In this document: piece by piece, positions 11,232 through 22,507 of the stretch
Layout of the letters: each line of letters begins with the position of its first letter
How positions within the stretch are numbered: position 1 is the first letter of the stretch
From: Allantophomopsis cytisporea
Lineage: Eukaryota; Ascomycota; Leotiomycetes; Phacidiales; Phacidiaceae
DNA: 64,000 nt
Direction of reading: 5' to 3'
Assembly: GCA_024752435.1 (NCBI GenBank)
Contig: CP103023.1
Location: 1,674,001 to 1,738,000 of the forward strand
The notes under the pieces: generated by a model
The model's database searches: none
Told to the model about the DNA's origin: nothing
Seen by the model: the letters and a program-made list of their open reading frames with translations, nothing else
Translations under genes and position numbers: made by a program

Positions 11232-12296
11232 GAGGTCGGATATTCAAAGTTTCCTTTTGACGATACCCGAGTTTGTTATTTGTGTTCGCTAGCCTAGTTC
11301 ACAAAGTCATAGTCTCAGTTTGTCCACAACAGTTACATTTCTTGAATCGTGACTTGATAGACATTCGAAAGCATATAGTTTATGAGGCAAGACCAAATCA
11401 GCGATAGATTGTTGAGAATCGTGTGTCATGTCTTGAATTCACTACTGTTCTAAGGGGTAGTCTGATCGGAGTCGAATGTAGTTGAAAAAGTTAGAGGCTG
11501 AAAGACAAAATAGAAAGATAAACAACACAGGTCATTATTTAATTATTAAATTTTAACTGATGTAAAGCGGTATTTAAGAGCATAACAATTTCTTAATTAA
11601 CATAACTTTTTAGAAACACCACAATTTTCTTTACTTATTATCAATCGAATTAGCATCAGCTATTGCATTAGGACTAAGTCTAAGAAAACTGATTTCAATC
11701 ATAGTGACCAATTAGCGACCAGGTTCAGTTCCCTTGGGCAATAAATAACGTTTAATACTCCCGACCACCTAGCAAGGATCTGGTGTAATCACAGCCGCAT
11801 ATATTCCAGTACATACATACGTTACGTCTACAATGAAACGTATTGAGCTAGGACGTCTAGAACAGCAATTTCTTTACTCGTGCGATCCCGCAGCTAGCCC
11901 TGCTACCGCCAAGCATTGCAACCTAACTAGCTTTATAATAGGCCATGCAATTGCTCGGGATGTTTGTTTACTGCTGATTCCAGTATTTAGCAGGAACCTG
12001 GAATCACGCAGTTACCCAGACGAGAGCTGAAGCTGACTGCATCCCCTTGTATTATTTGTGACTTGATTCGTTGTTCGTAAGATAAGAATCAGGGACTGTT
12101 AGTACCTGAATCTTACCACTCAAGCTGATCCTGGTATGATACTCAACACGTAGGTAGATAGATGCAGGTACATAAGGTACCTTTTGCAGCGTTATGTTTT
12201 CTAAATATCTCAAACCTGCTTGATTAGCCTTCTAGTACTAATATTTCTGCTAGATATATCCCAACTCTCTGAATTGGCTTCAAGTGTTATGTTATC
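11232..12296. other. AT-rich intergenic region
   Basis: About 1.07 kb, markedly AT-rich around 11500-11720. No convincing gene. A 21-bp stretch at 11774-11794 recurs at 14086-14106 with three differences, all of CpA-to-TpA type (see findings). Confidence 0.5.
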
Positions 12297-13609
12297 ATGC
12301 ATTTCTCAATAGCCACCATTCTTGCGGCTCTCACTGCCCTGTCCCATGCCAAGATCATAACGGTGAACGTGGGCCAGAATGGTCTCTCCTTTGAACCCGA
12401 CACTATCACAGCGAAATTAGGTGATATGGTTGAGTTTAAATTTTACGGTCAGCACAGCGTCGTACAAGGCTCCTTCGACTCACCATGTAGCGTGGGCTCT
12501 GTGGAAGATGGTTTCTAGTCAGGTATAGTAGCTGGATCATCCAATGGCGATGTGAGTGTCCCTTTCTCTTCGTGTTTTTATGCCATACGCACAAGCTGAC
12601 ATCCACCTGGGGTGACGTCTTCAAAGTAACGATCAACAGCACTGACCCAGTCTACTACTACTGCGGTATACCAAGCCATTGTCAATCGAAAATGGCCGGG
12701 GCCATCAACCCAAGTTCGACGGAAACCCTAGAAGCCTACCAATCCGCAGCCGCAGATACCTCATCAACAAGTGGTCCAACTCATGTTCAAGGCGGCGTCT
12801 TTGGGGCGAGCGACGGCAGCTCGAGCTCCTCTTCTGCCTCCTTATCATCCTCTGCCTCATTATCTCCTGCCCCAGCCCCGTCGACGGAACCAGAGTCAAC
12901 ATCTTCATTATCCTCTGCCTTGGCGTCCTCTGCCTCCTTATCATCCCCTGCCCTAGCGTCAACGACAGATTCAGAGTCAACATCCTCATTATCCTCTGGC
13001 TTAGTGTCCTTTGCCCTGGCGTCATCGACAAAATCGGATTTGGCAACTTCGTTATCTTCTGCCTCAGCGTCTTCTGCCCCAGAGTCTTCTACCTCCTTAT
13101 CATCTTCTGCCTTAGTGTCCCCTGCTCAAGCATCGTCAACAGAATCAGAGTCAGGGGCTTCATCCTCTGCCTTAGCGTCCTATTCCCTAGCATCGTCGAC
13201 AGGATCAGAGTCGACAGCTTCATTATCCTCTACCTCCTCACCATCTTCTGCCTTGGCGTCCTCTGCCTCCTTATCATCCTCTGACTTAGCTTCATCGATA
13301 GAGTCAGAGACGACAGCTTCGTTTGCCTCTGGCTCCTCACCATCTTCTGCATTGGCATCCTCTGCCTTCTTATCATCTTCTGCTCCAGGGTCATCGACAA
13401 AATCAGAGTCGGCAGGTCCATCAAGATCAACAACAGCAGCAGGAAGCACTTCGCGAACTGTGAGATCAACGGTTAGCGCTACTTCTGCTCCGGCGTTGGC
13501 ATCGGCCACACCGAATGTGGCATCTGGACATAGGCATGAATGGATTTCCTATAGCACGCTGATTATGTTGACAGGCGGGTTGGTTGCTTTGATGGATCAA
13601 CTTGTGTAG
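12297..13609 (+). pseudogene. Cupredoxin-like serine-rich GPI protein with in-frame TAG
   Basis: Two exons, 12297-12551 and 12596-13609, joined by a 44-bp phase-0 intron, would give about 421 residues, but TAG at 12516-12518 interrupts exon 1. Before the stop there is a signal peptide (hydrophobic residues 4-17) and a beta-rich cupredoxin start. After it the domain continues (SGIVAGSSNGD, then TWGDVFKVTINSTDPVYYYC). The usual copper-ligand set can be seen: His in GQHSVV, Cys in YYYC, His in PSHCQ and Met in KMAG. A long Ser/Ala/Thr/Glu repeat region follows, then a hydrophobic tail suited to a GPI anchor. Family members are cell-wall proteins of unknown function. Either the gene is inactivated, or the stop is read through, or it is an assembly error. 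A splice that removes the TAG would also delete the conserved core. Confidence 0.7.
12820..13430 (+). repeat. Degenerate in-frame Ser/Ala/Glu-coding tandem repeat
   Basis: Within the second exon of the cupredoxin-like gene, units of roughly 50-75 bp recur, each encoding variants of SSALASSASLSS followed by STESESTASLSS. Copies differ in length and sequence. Repeat tracts like this are prone to length change between strains and give the stalk of wall-anchored proteins. Confidence 0.65.
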
Positions 13610-14506
13610 ATTTGGTGGTTCATGGGGAGTGGGTGAGTGTGAAAGGTGTCAGATGATTTGTCGGGATTATATATTCATCTAAAGAATGAGAATTCGATTT
13701 CATTCATCAAATAACTCTCTTGGAGATATCTAGGCACTTGTCTACAACGCTTGCTCTATCTGAGCTACAAAACCTACTCTTGAATTAAGATCTAAAACAA
13801 GGCTAGACTACTAGACTTGAGAGGAGAGCGAATAGCAGCATTACGATTTAAATCGTTAACAATGTAGATAGGCTTAAGTAGTAAGTGAACTTGTACACTA
13901 AATAATATGTACCACGGAAGTGGTTAAACTTAAGAAATTTTCATGTTAATGTCCGCAAGTAACATTCTCAATATAAAAATTTGGACGTCTCTGGTATACA
14001 AATATAGACACACATATCTACCTAATTTATGTACAGTTAAAAGTTACAAAGCTTTACGTAGAACATAAAACTACACAACTTGTATAAGGATCTAGTGTAA
14101 TTATAGTCAAAGGGATGATTTGGCTTTTACTGACTCGTCTAGATCTAGATCTACTAAATTGACTATAAGTCAATGAATCATAAAATCTCTAGAATTTTCC
14201 TTACCATTTTCTATGTCCTCTTACACAAACCGTAACTCTTTCATGTGACTAGCTTATTTTTGGATATGCTTACATGTGTTGCAGTTCATATGCATGACCG
14301 AGAAATTGTGTGTAACACACCGAAATGCGGCACAGCACATCCTTGTATGACCGCGCATTGCTCCGAATCCTTCTGTAATGTACGCAGTGGAACACAAAAG
14401 GCTTCTCCTTTTGTCAATTATTTAAATTATTCTTCCCTTCCATTCTGGCATAATCCATTCATCCATTTATACCTCATAGAGAGAATCCAAAGGATGAAAG
14501 TTCATT
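13610..14506. other. AT-rich intergenic region
   Basis: About 900 bp, strongly AT-rich between 13680 and 14220, with no convincing gene. A short reading frame at 14245-14553 is not protein-like and overlaps the next start. Contains the second copy (14086-14106) of the 21-bp stretch seen at 11774 and a small TAGATC palindromic cluster near 14140-14155. Confidence 0.5.
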
Positions 14507-16820
14507 ATGGATACGTCTCAACTGGAAGTGCCATTATTCCAAACATCTTATGAAATGGAAGACTTAGCGTTCTCGCTGCCTTCATCTCCAGCCTTGCAAC
14601 CAAAGAATACAGATTCTCAAAAACATCGATCACACTCAAAGTCATCATGGGGGTCCTTTGCTGAGAGGTCTTTACAATCCCTTGAAAATACCGAGTTAAG
14701 AAACGAATCCGCGTTGAAAATCCCTAAAATTCTTCAAAGCACTCAAACTTATGCAGTAGACGCTGAGCCCTCGATGCCAACTCTAAGATTCTCTCCAAAC
14801 GTCAAATGGGGTGTCGGATGGCAACAACCAACGCTTATGATCAGTTGCTTTCTTGCCAGCATAGTATTAGCTTGCGGACATCATCTGTATTACAAGTGGC
14901 TAAACAACCAGCAAGCTGGGGATAGCAAAAGGCAATCATTCGCTCTTGCACTTGGAAATATATTCTCTTTTGTGGTAATTGTGCTTTTCAGAATGGCTTG
15001 TAGTATTGCCTACACGCAATACATTTGGAGGATTCTTCGACGCAAAGAAATCAGTGTCAAGGGTCTCGATAAATTATTTTCGTTAACCAATGATCCAATG
15101 GGGCTTCTCAGTCTTGAATTATTCAAGCGCGCAAGTTTAGCTATATGTGTTGCGTCGATTTGTTGGTAAGTTCATCACGACCTGTTACCTCGCGGTCATC
15201 CGATCAATAAGCTTATATATATCAATGAATCTCAGGGCTTTAACTCTTGCTGGAATAACGCCTGCAACAACACTTTCTGTCGTTCCAGTGCTCCATTTTA
15301 ACACCTCTTTGACTCCCATGAGCACGATAGATATGGCCGAGATTAGTGAAAGTGTTTTCAACATCGATGACACAAGCTATCTCCAGATTGACAGTGACTT
15401 GAAATCAGCACATTACGAAGTCCAGGCCTCACAAGAGATAGTCACCTTAGCAATGCGAACCGCATCAGGCAAATCAATACTCTCATTCCCAGGACCAGAA
15501 TCTTTCCTCAACTATTCATACGGCTTGCAATTCTATGGACCAACGGTAAAGTGTTCAGAGGCAGACTCCACCGTACTTCCAAACTTTCAGATCTATAGCG
15601 ACGTATACTACAACAGCACGGGGACAATGACAACACTTAGTGAATCGTCACTGAATGTCAGCTGGGAAAATGTGGAATTCCCGAAAATGCTCTTGTTCTC
15701 ATCCTTTAGTCCCACCATTGAGTCATGATTTGGAGAACAAGCGTCTCTATCACATAATTGGGATGCCATTGTATCTACAGATCATGCAACTAATGGATTT
15801 GATAACATCGCCCAGCAATGGATTCAGACAGCTAATCGCAGTATCGTTTGTACATTAGTAAATGCTTCATTCACTGTAGGCGTTAACTCTACCAACGGGG
15901 TCCAGACTATCAATCAATCAGTCAACGTCATAGACACCGTATCGCTGAACGTAAGCGCATCTCCAGAAGCATACAGCATCACCGGGCATTCATCCGAGGT
16001 TTTGGGATCATACCTTTCGTGGTTCTCATCCTTGAATAGTCTGTTGAGTGGAAACATCTCCATTGCCTTCGACACATCGAAATCGGCCACTGGCGTCCGC
16101 AATATTTCCGAAAGCTTGGTAGAGCAGAGTACCAATATCCTTGGCACCGGATTGGTTCTTTGCAGTGAGATAGCAGATAACTATTGGGAAGGCCAACTGT
16201 ATGAGCAGGGGGGAGATGGCATCATCTTGGAAAGGATACCAGACTTTGTAGGCGAGCCGTGGATGTGTCGGAACCAGACCATCGACCGTGGCATCGAAGA
16301 TCTTGCCAATAACTTCACCATCAGCGTCCTAAACATGCAATCATCGCGGTAAGAGGATGCTCGACGCTCAGAACAATCTTCGCAGACTATCTAATGCTTC
16401 TTTAGGTCATTTCCGAAAGCAACTGTGAATGTCACAACAGCTATTACGAGGAACGCATACGAGTACAACTCCCGGAAACTCATACTTCCGTACAGCATTG
16501 CCGCATTCTTCACATTTCTAGTAGTGATATTGGGGTTTTATTCATTCTATGCTAATGGCATCTCACATGATTTGTCTTTCTCATCTATCATGTCTACATC
16601 ATGTAACCAACAGCTTTGCGACCTCTATGATCAAGACATCCCCAAATCTACATCGCTCGGCGAAGAGTTAGAGACTACTAAACTAACTTTTGGAAGTATC
16701 ACTACTGAGAAGGGTGCGGAGTTGCGAAGGAGGATTGGCTTTGGGCTCCCGGGAGTAGTGGTACCTATCGACCGAAACGGAGATGAGAACTGGAGGCAAG
16801 TGGACTCTTCACCATTATAG
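14507..16820 (+). pseudogene. Fungal polytopic membrane protein with in-frame TGA
   Basis: Exons 14507-15165, 15236-16348 and 16406-16820 (introns 70 and 57 bp) join in frame to 728 codons, but TGA at 15726-15728 interrupts exon 2. The frame before and after the stop is the same and both halves look like one protein. Layout: polar cytosolic N-terminus, membrane segments near residues 110-130, 145-165 and 210-235, a long N-glycosylation-rich outer domain (many NxS/T), a last membrane segment (LPYSIAAFFTFLVVILGF) and a short tail. This architecture matches a large family of fungal proteins often mislabelled formylmethionine deformylase-like, whose function is unknown. A 72-bp intron (15707-15778) could remove the stop in frame but needs a poor GTCCCA donor. 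I favour a decayed or allelic nonsense gene. Confidence 0.65.
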
Positions 16821-17244
16821 TATCAAAGTATACTTCACCTATGTTTCCGCAATCAATGTACTTTAATATCGACTCACATCATATTCCCCAGCACCACCAG
16901 CACGGCTATCAAAGACTCCAGATAAGGCCTATTTGTTCCTAAGCTCCCTTTTATACCTGAACTCTATTCTATACCTAGACTATTGTTTTATACTAAGGCT
17001 CTCTTTTATACTCAAGTAAAGAGTAGTTATAGAAAGAACCGTACGTGCAATCACATATATTCTTCGTGCTGATACTTGGCTATTGAAATAATATTATACT
17101 AACCTAATAGCTATGTACACCATACAAAGTTTTACACCCCTATACGCCACGCTAATTGCGCCTCCACACCTTTTTTATGAGCAAATGTTACAATATATGT
17201 TTAAAAATATTTCGTCCACTTTTATCCAATACCACACCAACCTC
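16821..17244. other. Intergenic region between convergent genes
   Basis: 424 bp between two stops on opposite strands; contains both 3' UTRs and the short tandem repeat listed separately. Nothing coding seen. Confidence 0.55.
16944..17016. repeat. Four-copy degenerate 18-19 bp tandem repeat
   Basis: Four adjacent units at 16944-16961, 16962-16979, 16980-16998 and 16999-17016 share the pattern CT-C/A-T-x-T/C-TTTATAC followed by a purine-rich end. They lie between the stop codons of two convergent genes. Confidence 0.6.
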
Positions 17245-19098
17245 TTAATACCGCTCCGTAACAAACACATTCGGTATCGACGTCTCTTCCGCTTCCTCAG
17301 CCTCAGCCTCCAGCCCATTTCTCCTGATCCTAGCCGTCATGCAGCCAATATAGAGAATGAGAACAAGGCCAACAGCCAGCGCACTGCTCATAAGAATGGC
17401 ATTTACAGGAACAGGGTTACCGCCAAAGCGCTTGTGGAGCAGGGCATCGAGGCCACTCTGCGAGAAGTTTCCGAGACCGGCGAGGCAAATAGTGAGGCCG
17501 TAGACGGTTCCGAAGGTGCGGAAACCGAAGACCTTTGCGGAGTAGTCCGAAACAGCCGTGTAATAGAATGGGCGGTACAGGACGAATAGGCAGACATTGG
17601 AATAGGCGGCCCAGGTGTACGGTAGCATGCCGAGGACGCCGATGGTGGTGGCAATAGTTACAAGGGCGGAGAGGACAAATACTGTTGAGGTATTGTCAAG
17701 GACCATGCCGATGAAAGGAATTGAGATTATGCCGCCTAGTGGTAGGGCGAGGTCGAAGAAGGTGTTGATGCGGACTGCAGCGCTGTAGGAATGGAGGAGG
17801 TACTCGTATTGTGGACGAATGGTTGCTACGAAGAAGTTGATGCGCGTCATTTGAATGACTGTGAAGAGGGTTATGAGGATAAAGTATGGTGATGTGATTT
17901 GATCTTTGATGGAAGCTGAGTGGAGGACACCCCAGACTCCTGAGATTGCTCTCTTGCGCTCCTCATCCTTGGTTTGCTTGGCTTCGAACGAGGCGATAGA
18001 GGGAGGGACGTTTCTTCGAAGAGCTTGACCATCTTCATCCTCATGAATGAGAGCTGTGTGCTCATCGATTTGGTCGTCTGCAACAATTTCACCCACGGTC
18101 TTATAGGACTGGGATGGCATGATCAAGATCTGAACAACGAGAATGAAGATCGGAACGACCAAGTAGACCAGGAAGAACGATTTCGGCGTGAATGTGTAGT
18201 CAGACCATTGATAACTAATTCTGTAAAGGAGGAAGATAGCGCTAGAAGAATCGAAGGCACCAGTAAGAAGTGCTAGAATCAAACCGGAGTGCTTTGGGAA
18301 GCAGTTTGAGAGCTGAAAACTGGATATGAATACGAATGGACCTCCGAGTGCCAGGAAAAGATATCCAGGAACATGAGCATCAATAGGAAGTTCTTGAGCA
18401 AAAGCAAACAGGAGAGCTCCAGATGTCAAAAGTAAAGATCCAATGATGCCACACACTCGGGGACCATAATGATCCAAGATAGCTCCGATAGGAAGAGCAG
18501 CAACGTTCGTGCCCACAGCGGCGATAGTGAACATCAGATTCAAGTGAATCTCTTGCTCATAACAGGTGCGTACTCCTCGGTCGAGCTCATCTTGAGTACA
18601 CAGGTCTCGATATACACCTTCTCTAATAAGAACAGGCTTTATCGCAGCATACCCAAAAACGATACCCGCTGCAAACAGACAGTAGAATACCGCAACACCA
18701 ACTTGTACTAATTCAAAAGTCAGTATAACCTCCAGAACACTCAAAACTATTCTAAAAGACAGTTGAACAACAGGAAAAGCATAATAAAGGGCAATGAAAA
18801 GTGGCGAATTTTGTCCGATGAGATAACCAGCCTGATTTATCTTCACCAAAAATCCTCACAGATAGAATAGCCAACTTTTGAATCAATTAAATCTGTTGTA
18901 CTCACAAATTCTCTTCGCCTTCGACACCTCAAAAGCGCCGAGGGGAGCATCACGGCCATAAGTCGCAGGAGGCTCCCATTCTGCGGGAAAAGGACTGAAA
19001 CTGAGCTTTTGACTGCGATGAGAAGGCGCAGGCGAAGAACCTCTGGCGGAGTGCGAAGAGAAAGTCTCGTTAGAAGAGACCCTGTGCAAGAGGGACAT
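17245..19098 (-). CDS. FMP42: MFS transporter, Fmp42-like
   Basis: Two exons on the minus strand, 19098-18906 and 18707-17245, with a 198-bp intron (GTGAGT donor, TAG acceptor), give 551 residues. The N-terminal 64 residues are polar and Ser-rich, then exon 2 begins in the first membrane helix (QVGVAVFYCLFAAGIVFGYAAIKPVLI). About twelve hydrophobic segments follow, with a charged central loop (residues near 300-350) and an acidic tail. The sequence has the features of yeast Fmp42/SLC43-like carriers (IGAILDHYGPRVCGIIGSLLL, FGFRTFGTVYGLTIC). Yeast Fmp42 was found in mitochondrial or vacuolar fractions; its substrate is not known to me. The unspliced frame is open for 142 bp of the intron but has no ATG, so I prefer the spliced model. 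Confidence 0.8.
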
Positions 19099-20128
19099 GA
19101 CGAAGAGGCCAAACTATGTCGGATACTCTTCTTTTGGCAGGAAGAATCTTTCCGATGCTTCTGTGATAGAGTGTCGAAGATGGGAAAGACCGTGGGTGAC
19201 AATTGCACTGTGCGTCCGTGGAGGAGGATATTCCCGCCACGATTTGTCAAAGATTCGTTGGTGTTTGGTGGGGAAATAGGCTCGTGTGAAGGTCTTTGCG
19301 TCACAGGCGGGGTACAAGTCCAGTATCTTGATTTGGACGCCGGAATGTATGTATTAGACAATAGACACTGCACTCAAAGCGGAAGAATGAGAGGAGAGGG
19401 AACATGTAACGTGATCAATCAAATAGAGACGACAGAAACCAACAGAATAATAATAAAAGACTAGGTGGTGATGGACGAGTATATATAGCGCACGGGTAAC
19501 GGACTGTATGAATGGTTTGTATGTATGTATGTGTGCACAAGCAAAACAGAAATTTTATATTCCAGATAGGAACTGGCCCGCTCAACGGCGGCTTGTGCTT
19601 GTTTGTGAAGAAATTTTTTCAAAATTTGCCTCTACAATTACCTGTCCCGTGGAGAGGGAAATGCGAATTACAACATTTCCTGGCGCTCATGATGCTCATA
19701 TCAGTCTAGCTTCTGAAGCTATTCCCTGCACGTGCATTAGTGGCCTCTTCAAGGCTTTAATGTCCGCCATATCTCAACGCGGAAGAGCGCTCTCTGTAGC
19801 GGATCGGCGTGCTCCGCGGTAATTCCAGCTCTTTTCTTTTTTTATTTATACTTTTTCTTTTATATAATGTCATCAGGTACAAAGAGGAATTTCTTCCTTG
19901 ATAGGGGAGGACGTGGATAATACATGAATCATGAGACTGCTAATTACGCAGCTATTTCGAATCATAGATGTCCACTCTCAAACATAAATTTCTGTGCAGC
20001 TGCACCTTTTGATCCCCAAACGCCTTGCTGCAAATCGTTGCCCGCGCAGTCCTCGTCTTTGTACGTAGTAGACGTGCGCTAATGCTGTACATCCATAGCA
20101 AAATCCGTTCCACTTCCTTCTCGTTTGA
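19099..20128. promoter_or_regulatory. FMP42 upstream region and HOS2 3' flank
   Basis: About 1 kb upstream of the Fmp42-like gene and downstream of the Hos2 gene, both on the minus strand. A TATATATA element at about 19480-19488 could be a core promoter for FMP42 with a leader of 350-400 nt. A short GTAT microsatellite lies at 19519-19532. Reading frames here (for example 19508-19822) are not protein-like. Confidence 0.45.
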
Positions 20129-21550
20129 TCAATACTCCATTGCAGTTCCTAGCGCTTCTTCTTTCGCAAGCCTATCCTCCTCCATCTCATCCTTGACATC
20201 CTTCAAGCGGTCCTCAACATCACTTCGTATTCCAGCCAGATCTGGAGGGATACCTCTATGCTCTACACTGGGGCTGTGGTCGATCTGCCTCAACTGCTCT
20301 GTGATATTTTCGACAATCTTGTCCAACTGCCTAGCAGTATTTGCATTCTTCCGGCTCTCGCCAGCCAACACCTCCTGCAAGCTCGGGAAGAGATTCTCAT
20401 GTCTGAAGTGTGATCTATATGGCGTATGTGCAGGAATAATCTCGTTCAGATCGCGGGTAGCCCCAATAGCAATGCTCGTTTCGTTAGCCCAGGCTCGCGC
20501 AACATTGCGTGGTGTATAACCTCCACCACCAACAAGCATTAGTGGGAGTTTCAATGACTTTACGTATGACACACAGTCGCCATGACCTTGTACTTGAAGG
20601 TTGAAACGACCGAGTCTGTCTCCAGCCAGTGAGTCGGCGCCACACTGTAAGACGATTGCCGAAGGCTGGAAATGCTTCACGCACTTTCCCACTATATCAC
20701 GGAAGAGCCGAGTGTACTCTTCGTCCGTGATCCCATCATTTAAAGGCACATTCAGGGCGTGATGCGCACCTGGATTTCTCGGATCTTTGGGGCCAGTGAC
20801 ATCGTGTCCCCCAGTGCCTGGAAAAAAGGTTAATGGGTCGTACTTGTGAAAAGATAATGTCATGACGCGGTTGGTAGACCAGAAGGCTTCTTCCACACCG
20901 TCACCATGGTGAACGTCGATATCAATATACAGGACTCGATCGTGATGAGCCAGTAGCTGCAGAATCCCTAAGACAATGTCGTTCATATAGCAGAATCCAG
21001 ATGCTTCGTTTTTCTTGGCGTGATGAAGACCACCTGACCAATTGACAGCAATGTCCGCCTGACCGTTGTTGAGTTTGCGCGCGGCATCTAAAGATGCGCC
21101 CGCATACATAGAGGCGTATTCGAATAAACCCTCGAAGATAGGGCAATCGTCACCACCAAGATTGTGAGGATGATCTGGGTTGCTTGTCGGCTCAGGCTCA
21201 CCCAAGACTGCCTTAAGGTACTCGATATAATCGGTGGTGTGATATTCAACGAGTTCCTCTGAAGTTGCTTTGCGTGAGACATAACAATCCATCGCATTAT
21301 GCAATCCGTATGACATGACCAAACTCTTGGTGAGTGTCAACCGCCATGGTTTCATGGGATGTGATCTTCCGAAATGATGTCTCTCGATATCTGGATTCGA
21401 ATGCCACGAGACGTTGTATCCCTTCGGGCGAACAATACCATTGGCCATCATCGTTTTCCGCACCTGCTGTTCGTATACCGCGTGCGAATGGGCATCTTGT
21501 TTGTCGAGTGGCCTAAAGGCGAAATTCTGGACAACGTCCCGGTCCCCCAT
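20129..21550 (-). CDS. HOS2: Class I histone deacetylase, Hos2/HosA type
   Basis: Single exon, 473 residues, close to the usual Hos2 length. The whole deacetylase domain is intact: GRSHPMKPWRL (about 61-71), the His176-His177 pair in GGLHHAKK, the zinc site Asp212 and His214 in DIDVHHGDGVEEAF, GADSLAGDRLG with the third zinc ligand, and GGGGYTPRNVARAW. The pattern is that of Hos2/S. pombe Phd1/Aspergillus HosA rather than Rpd3. The family removes acetyl groups from histones H3 and H4; in yeast Hos2 belongs to the Set3 complex and acts over coding regions. The C-terminus is acidic and coiled-coil-like (DVEDRLKDVKDEMEEDRLAKEEA). The ATG at 21550 is the first in frame. It is divergent from an ING-family gene. 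Confidence 0.93.
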   Translation of the reverse strand: MGDRDVVQNFAFRPLDKQDAHSHAVYEQQVRKTMMANGIVRPKGYNVSWHSNPDIERHHFGRSHPMKPWRLTLTKSLVMSYGLHNAMDCYVSRKATSEELVEYHTTDYIEYLKAVLGEPEPTSNPDHPHNLGGDDCPIFEGLFEYASMYAGASLDAARKLNNGQADIAVNWSGGLHHAKKNEASGFCYMNDIVLGILQLLAHHDRVLYIDIDVHHGDGVEEAFWSTNRVMTLSFHKYDPLTFFPGTGGHDVTGPKDPRNPGAHHALNVPLNDGITDEEYTRLFRDIVGKCVKHFQPSAIVLQCGADSLAGDRLGRFNLQVQGHGDCVSYVKSLKLPLMLVGGGGYTPRNVARAWANETSIAIGATRDLNEIIPAHTPYRSHFRHENLFPSLQEVLAGESRKNANTARQLDKIVENITEQLRQIDHSPSVEHRGIPPDLAGIRSDVEDRLKDVKDEMEEDRLAKEEALGTAMEY

Positions 21551-22430
21551 CGTAAATTTGATAAGAATAAATAGAGTTTAGACACGATGGACACTGTGCT
21601 CTCATAACATTGTCGCCAGTGGGAGAACAGAGTCCAGGAACCGTCACCGAAAAGAGTTAGATGATCTCTAAAACTCGACGTTTGCGCGGATATCGTTTAT
21701 CTTCTGTGGTGGAGTCTGGGGAGTAGGATTCGCGAAGAGGTCACTCTGACGAGGTGATTTGCGCAGCGACGTGGAATCTGAAATTCGAGGTGATTTCGCG
21801 CGGGTAGTGTTGATTGAGCAGCCGATCGCAAAGATGAAAGTTTCAAGTCGGAGATGTGGATCTGGGGATGTTGATGGTATGCAGTCACCAGGTGGAATGA
21901 TGAGCTTTCGTTGTGGCGAGTAGCTGTAGAGGGAGAAAGAGATGATTGTACAAAGAGACAGACAATGGTCAAGGCATGATCTCGAATGGAATGAGGCTCT
22001 GCGGGTATGCAAGAGTGATGATCCTAGAATTTATTTTGGCGCGGTGACTGGCATTGGCGCTATGTTACGCGGGAAGAGGTGGAACAGATTGATTTGTATA
22101 GGTAGGACTTGTACGGTGCTGTATTGTCGTGTGCACTGCAGTCGGGTGTGCAGTAGGGGAATAGGTGGCGCTGTGCGCTGTGAGCTGGGAGCTGGGAGCT
22201 GTGATACTGTACGCAGTACGTAAGGTAGTAAGTAGGACTGTGTATCGTACAGTAGTACTTGTTGCATGTACTACGTACAAAGAGTCGAGTGCAGGCTTCA
22301 GCTGTTCTTGGTCATTGGCACACACATACATACATCCGCGCACTCACTCACACCCATCTCTACTACTACCACCACCTCACACACAAACTCACTCACCCAA
22401 ATTTGCCTGTTCCCTTCCCATCCTCCCACC

Positions 22431-22507
22431 TCCCTCCCCTCCCCTCCCCTCCCCTCCCCTCCCTACCTACCTATGGTCATCCCATCCATCCATCCATCCA
22501 TCCATCC
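22431..22507 (+). repeat. CTCCC and CATC microsatellites
   Basis: About seven near-perfect CTCCC units at 22431-22464, then a short spacer and about six CATC units at 22483-22507. Confidence 0.85.

Noticed and set aside
12705..13509. Several long frames on both strands across the cupredoxin-like gene
   Set aside because: They are shadows of the Ser-rich tandem repeat, which keeps all frames open.
15707..15778. A 72-bp intron that would remove the TGA in the polytopic membrane protein gene
   Set aside because: It keeps frame but needs a GTCCCA donor unlike any other intron here, and the sequence it removes (FGEQASLSHNWDAIVST) looks coding. Kept as an alternative, not the main model.
18708..18849. 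Open extension of the FMP42 reading frame into its intron, with a hydrophobic segment
   Set aside because: The extension has no ATG (it starts at TTG), and splicing from the GTGAGT donor to 18708 gives a phase-matched join with a protein-like polar N-terminus.
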